Assembly: GCF_022760855.1 (NCBI RefSeq)
Contig: NZ_JAKTNR010000003.1
Location: 1-64,000 of the forward strand
DNA length: 64,000 nucleotides
Direction of reading: 5' to 3'
Source of the DNA: Thermus albus
GTDB lineage: Bacteria > Deinococcota > Deinococci > Deinococcales > Thermaceae
Positions 62,255 to 64,000 of this stretch are shown here, piece by piece (within the stretch, counting starts at the first letter, position 1; the number at the start of each line of letters is the position of its first letter). The notes beneath the pieces were generated by a model. It saw nothing but the letters and a program-made list of their open reading frames with translations. It searched no databases and was not told the DNA's origin. Made by a program: the position numbers and the translations under genes.

Positions 62255-64000
62255 AGCTTTACGTGGCCTCAGCGGGCACGGGGAAGACCCATGCCTTGGT
62301 CCAGGAGCTTTTGGCCCTTTTGCGCCAAGGGGTGCCCCTGCGGCGCATGGCCGCCCTCACCTTTACCCGCAAGGCCGCCGAGGAGCTTAGGGAACGCATC
62401 CTGGAGGAAGTTAAAGCCCTGGGGGATGGGGAGGGGGAAACGGCCAAGCGGGAGCTTTATGGCGCCCTTTTCACCACCATCCACGGCTTCATGGCGGAGG
62501 CCTTACGCCACACGGCCCCCTTCCTCTCCCTGGACCCCGATTTCGCCGTCTTGGACGAGTTCCTTGCCGAGGCCCTCTTCCTGGAGGAGGCCCGCAGCCT
62601 CCTCTACTTGAAGGGCCTGGACCCCGGGGAGGAGGAAGGGCTTGTGGGTGCGCTCCGCGCCCTTTACGAAAAGCGCTCCCTGGCGGAAGACTTCCGGCCC
62701 TTGCCGGGAGCGGAAGGGGTTTATGCCCTTTTCCAGGAGGTCCTTAGGAGGTACCAGGCCCGTACCCAAGACCTCCTAGGGCCAGGGGACCTCGAGGCCC
62801 AAGCCCTCCGCCTCCTGAAAAACCCCAAGGCGGTGAGGCGGGTGGTGGAGCGGTTTAGCCATATCTTCCTGGACGAGTACCAGGATGTAAACCCCCTGCA
62901 GGGGCGGTTTTTCCAGGCCCTGGAGGAGGCGGGGGCCAAGGTGGTGGCCGTGGGGGACCCCAAGCAGTCCATCTACCTTTTCCGCAACGCCCGGGTGGAG
63001 GTTTTCCGCGAGGCCCTAGGGAAGGCTGAAGAGGTTCGCTTTCTGGACGAAACCTTCCGCCACAGCGGGGAGCTGGCCGAGTTTCTGAACCGCTTTGTGG
63101 AGCGGTTCTTCCCCGAAACCGAACGGGTTTTGGTGAGGCCTAGACGGCGGGAAAGGGGGTTTTTGGAAGTGCACTGGGTGGGAGGGGAAGGGGAGCTGGA
63201 TGGGAAGCGCCACCAAGAGGCCTTGGTCTTAGGGAAGAGGCTTCTGGCCCTACGGGACCAAGGGTATGCCTTCCCAGAGATGGCGGTTTTGGTGCGAAGC
63301 CGCCATAGCCTTCCCTACTTGGAACGGGCCTTCCGCGCCTTGGGGGTTCCCTACGGTATCCGCCGGGGAAGGAGTTTCTTCATCCGCCCGGAGGTGCGGG
63401 ATATCTACCATGCCCTTAGGCTAAGCCTCTTGGAACCCGAGGCTCCCCTTTCCCCCGAGGAGCGGCTTTCCCTTTTGGCCTTCCTGCGGGGCCCTTTTGT
63501 GGGCGCCGATTTGGGAAGGTTGGGGGGTTTACCCAAGCAATCCCCCTGGAAGGACCTTCTCTCCCAACTCCCCGCCGAAGCCCAGGCCCGGCTGGAGTGG
63601 CTGAGGGAGCTGGCCGGGAAGCGGCCCCTAGAGGCCCTTAAGGCCCTGGTGCGGGACGAGGTCTTTTTGGGGCGGCTTTCCCCTAGGGCCCGCACCAATC
63701 TGGACACCCTCCTCCTCCTGGCGGCCTCGGAGCGCTTTCCTGACCTCGAGGCCCTCCTGGAGTGGCTCAGGGTGCGGGCTACGGACCCCGAGGCCGCCGA
63801 GCTCCCCGAAGGGGGCGAGGGGGTGAACCTCCTCACCGTGCACGCCGCCAAGGGGTTGGAATGGCCGGTGGTGGCGGTGTTTGACCTCTCCCGGAACGAG
63901 CGGTTTCAGGAGGATTCCCTCCTGGTTGGACTCGGCGGAGAGGTGGCCTTGAAGGGCATGCCCGCCTACCAGGGGGTGAGGCAGGGCCTGAGGGAGGCCC
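62251..64000 (+). CDS. AddA/UvrD-family helicase (partial, runs off the window)
   Basis: 583 codons visible from GTG 62251 (AGGAGGAGAG before it). Superfamily 1 motifs in order: ASAGTGKT (I), ALTFTRKAAEELRERI (Ia), FLDEYQDVNPLQ (II), AVGDPKQSIYLFRNA (III), LDETFRHSGELAEFL (IV), VNLLTVHAAKGLEWPVVAVFDL (V). The AddA C terminus with the possible nuclease domain lies beyond the window, so whether this complex retains any nuclease cannot be seen. With the AddB-like protein it probably processes double-strand ends. Confidence 0.9.
   Translation, partial: MKLYVASAGTGKTHALVQELLALLRQGVPLRRMAALTFTRKAAEELRERILEEVKALGDGEGETAKRELYGALFTTIHGFMAEALRHTAPFLSLDPDFAVLDEFLAEALFLEEARSLLYLKGLDPGEEEGLVGALRALYEKRSLAEDFRPLPGAEGVYALFQEVLRRYQARTQDLLGPGDLEAQALRLLKNPKAVRRVVERFSHIFLDEYQDVNPLQGRFFQALEEAGAKVVAVGDPKQSIYLFRNARVEVFREALGKAEEVRFLDETFRHSGELAEFLNRFVERFFPETERVLVRPRRRERGFLEVHWVGGEGELDGKRHQEALVLGKRLLALRDQGYAFPEMAVLVRSRHSLPYLERAFRALGVPYGIRRGRSFFIRPEVRDIYHALRLSLLEPEAPLSPEERLSLLAFLRGPFVGADLGRLGGLPKQSPWKDLLSQLPAEAQARLEWLRELAGKRPLEALKALVRDEVFLGRLSPRARTNLDTLLLLAASERFPDLEALLEWLRVRATDPEAAELPEGGEGVNLLTVHAAKGLEWPVVAVFDLSRNERFQEDSLLVGLGGEVALKGMPAYQGVRQGLREA

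Overview
This window looks like chromosomal DNA from a Thermus species (Deinococcus-Thermus). The evidence is a very high G+C content, tightly packed genes that often overlap, many GTG and TTG starts, a 99-residue RNA polymerase omega subunit, an alkyltransferase-like protein with PAHR in place of PCHR, a B12-dependent ribonucleotide reductase, and a TANNNT box placed 5-7 nt before many start codons, which is the leaderless-promoter layout of this phylum. No rRNA, tRNA, CRISPR array, prophage or intact transposase gene was seen. The species cannot be fixed from the sequence alone.

Layout. 0-9.2 kb: the outer end of an IS-like element running off the left edge, then a SpoIID-type wall hydrolase, alkyltransferase-like protein, GH13 amylase, a gmk-rpoZ-coaBC-argR-marC run, a GAF-GGDEF cyclase and recN. 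9.5-18.8 kb: glyA and the purine cluster purB / purC-purS-purQ-HAD-purL-purF. 18.9-22.6 kb: a HAD hydrolase, an AhpD/CMD-like protein and haem genes hemD, hemA and hemX (hemB is at 50 kb). 22.6-26.7 kb: four small SHOCT-like/DUF2089 genes behind the best -35/-10 promoter in the window, a two-component system and a PAQR membrane protein. 26.7-34.5 kb: EF-G-2, MoxR ATPase and PEP synthase, a JAMM peptidase, trpF, an inositol-phosphatase homologue and a flavin reductase. 34.6-43.2 kb: nrdJ, mtaB, HIT, a phosphoesterase, DUF151, a tandem phosphoribosyltransferase pair, a HAD, a folate enzyme and a cysteine-free FmdB homologue. 43.2-43.64 kb: a gene-less IS200/IS605-like element packed with RNA-like hairpins. 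43.6-52.4 kb: DUF192 pair, tmk, Nif3, an S9 peptidase, DUF3467 plus three Roadblock genes, recR, ybaB, hemB and an MFS transporter. 52.4-59.9 kb: a signalling island with an unknown 582-residue protein divergent from PP2C phosphatase, a membrane Ser/Thr kinase with a beta-propeller, a response regulator, a histidine kinase and two secreted proteins. 60 kb to the end: an AddB-like protein with Fe-S cysteines but no visible nuclease site, followed by an AddA/UvrD-like helicase cut by the window edge.

The most unusual signals are not genes. (1) The palindrome CCTCGAGG occurs at least 46 times by manual scan, far above chance, in a pattern like cyanobacterial HIP1. (2) The 440-bp element at 43.2 kb carries IS-like ends and a densely structured RNA-like core, and its right end supplies the stop codon of a DUF192 gene; its left end is repeated inverted at position 1. 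(3) A CIRCE-architecture dyad lies over a divergent promoter. (4) Three divergent gene pairs share overlapping -10 boxes, two of them with start codons only 22-23 bp apart.
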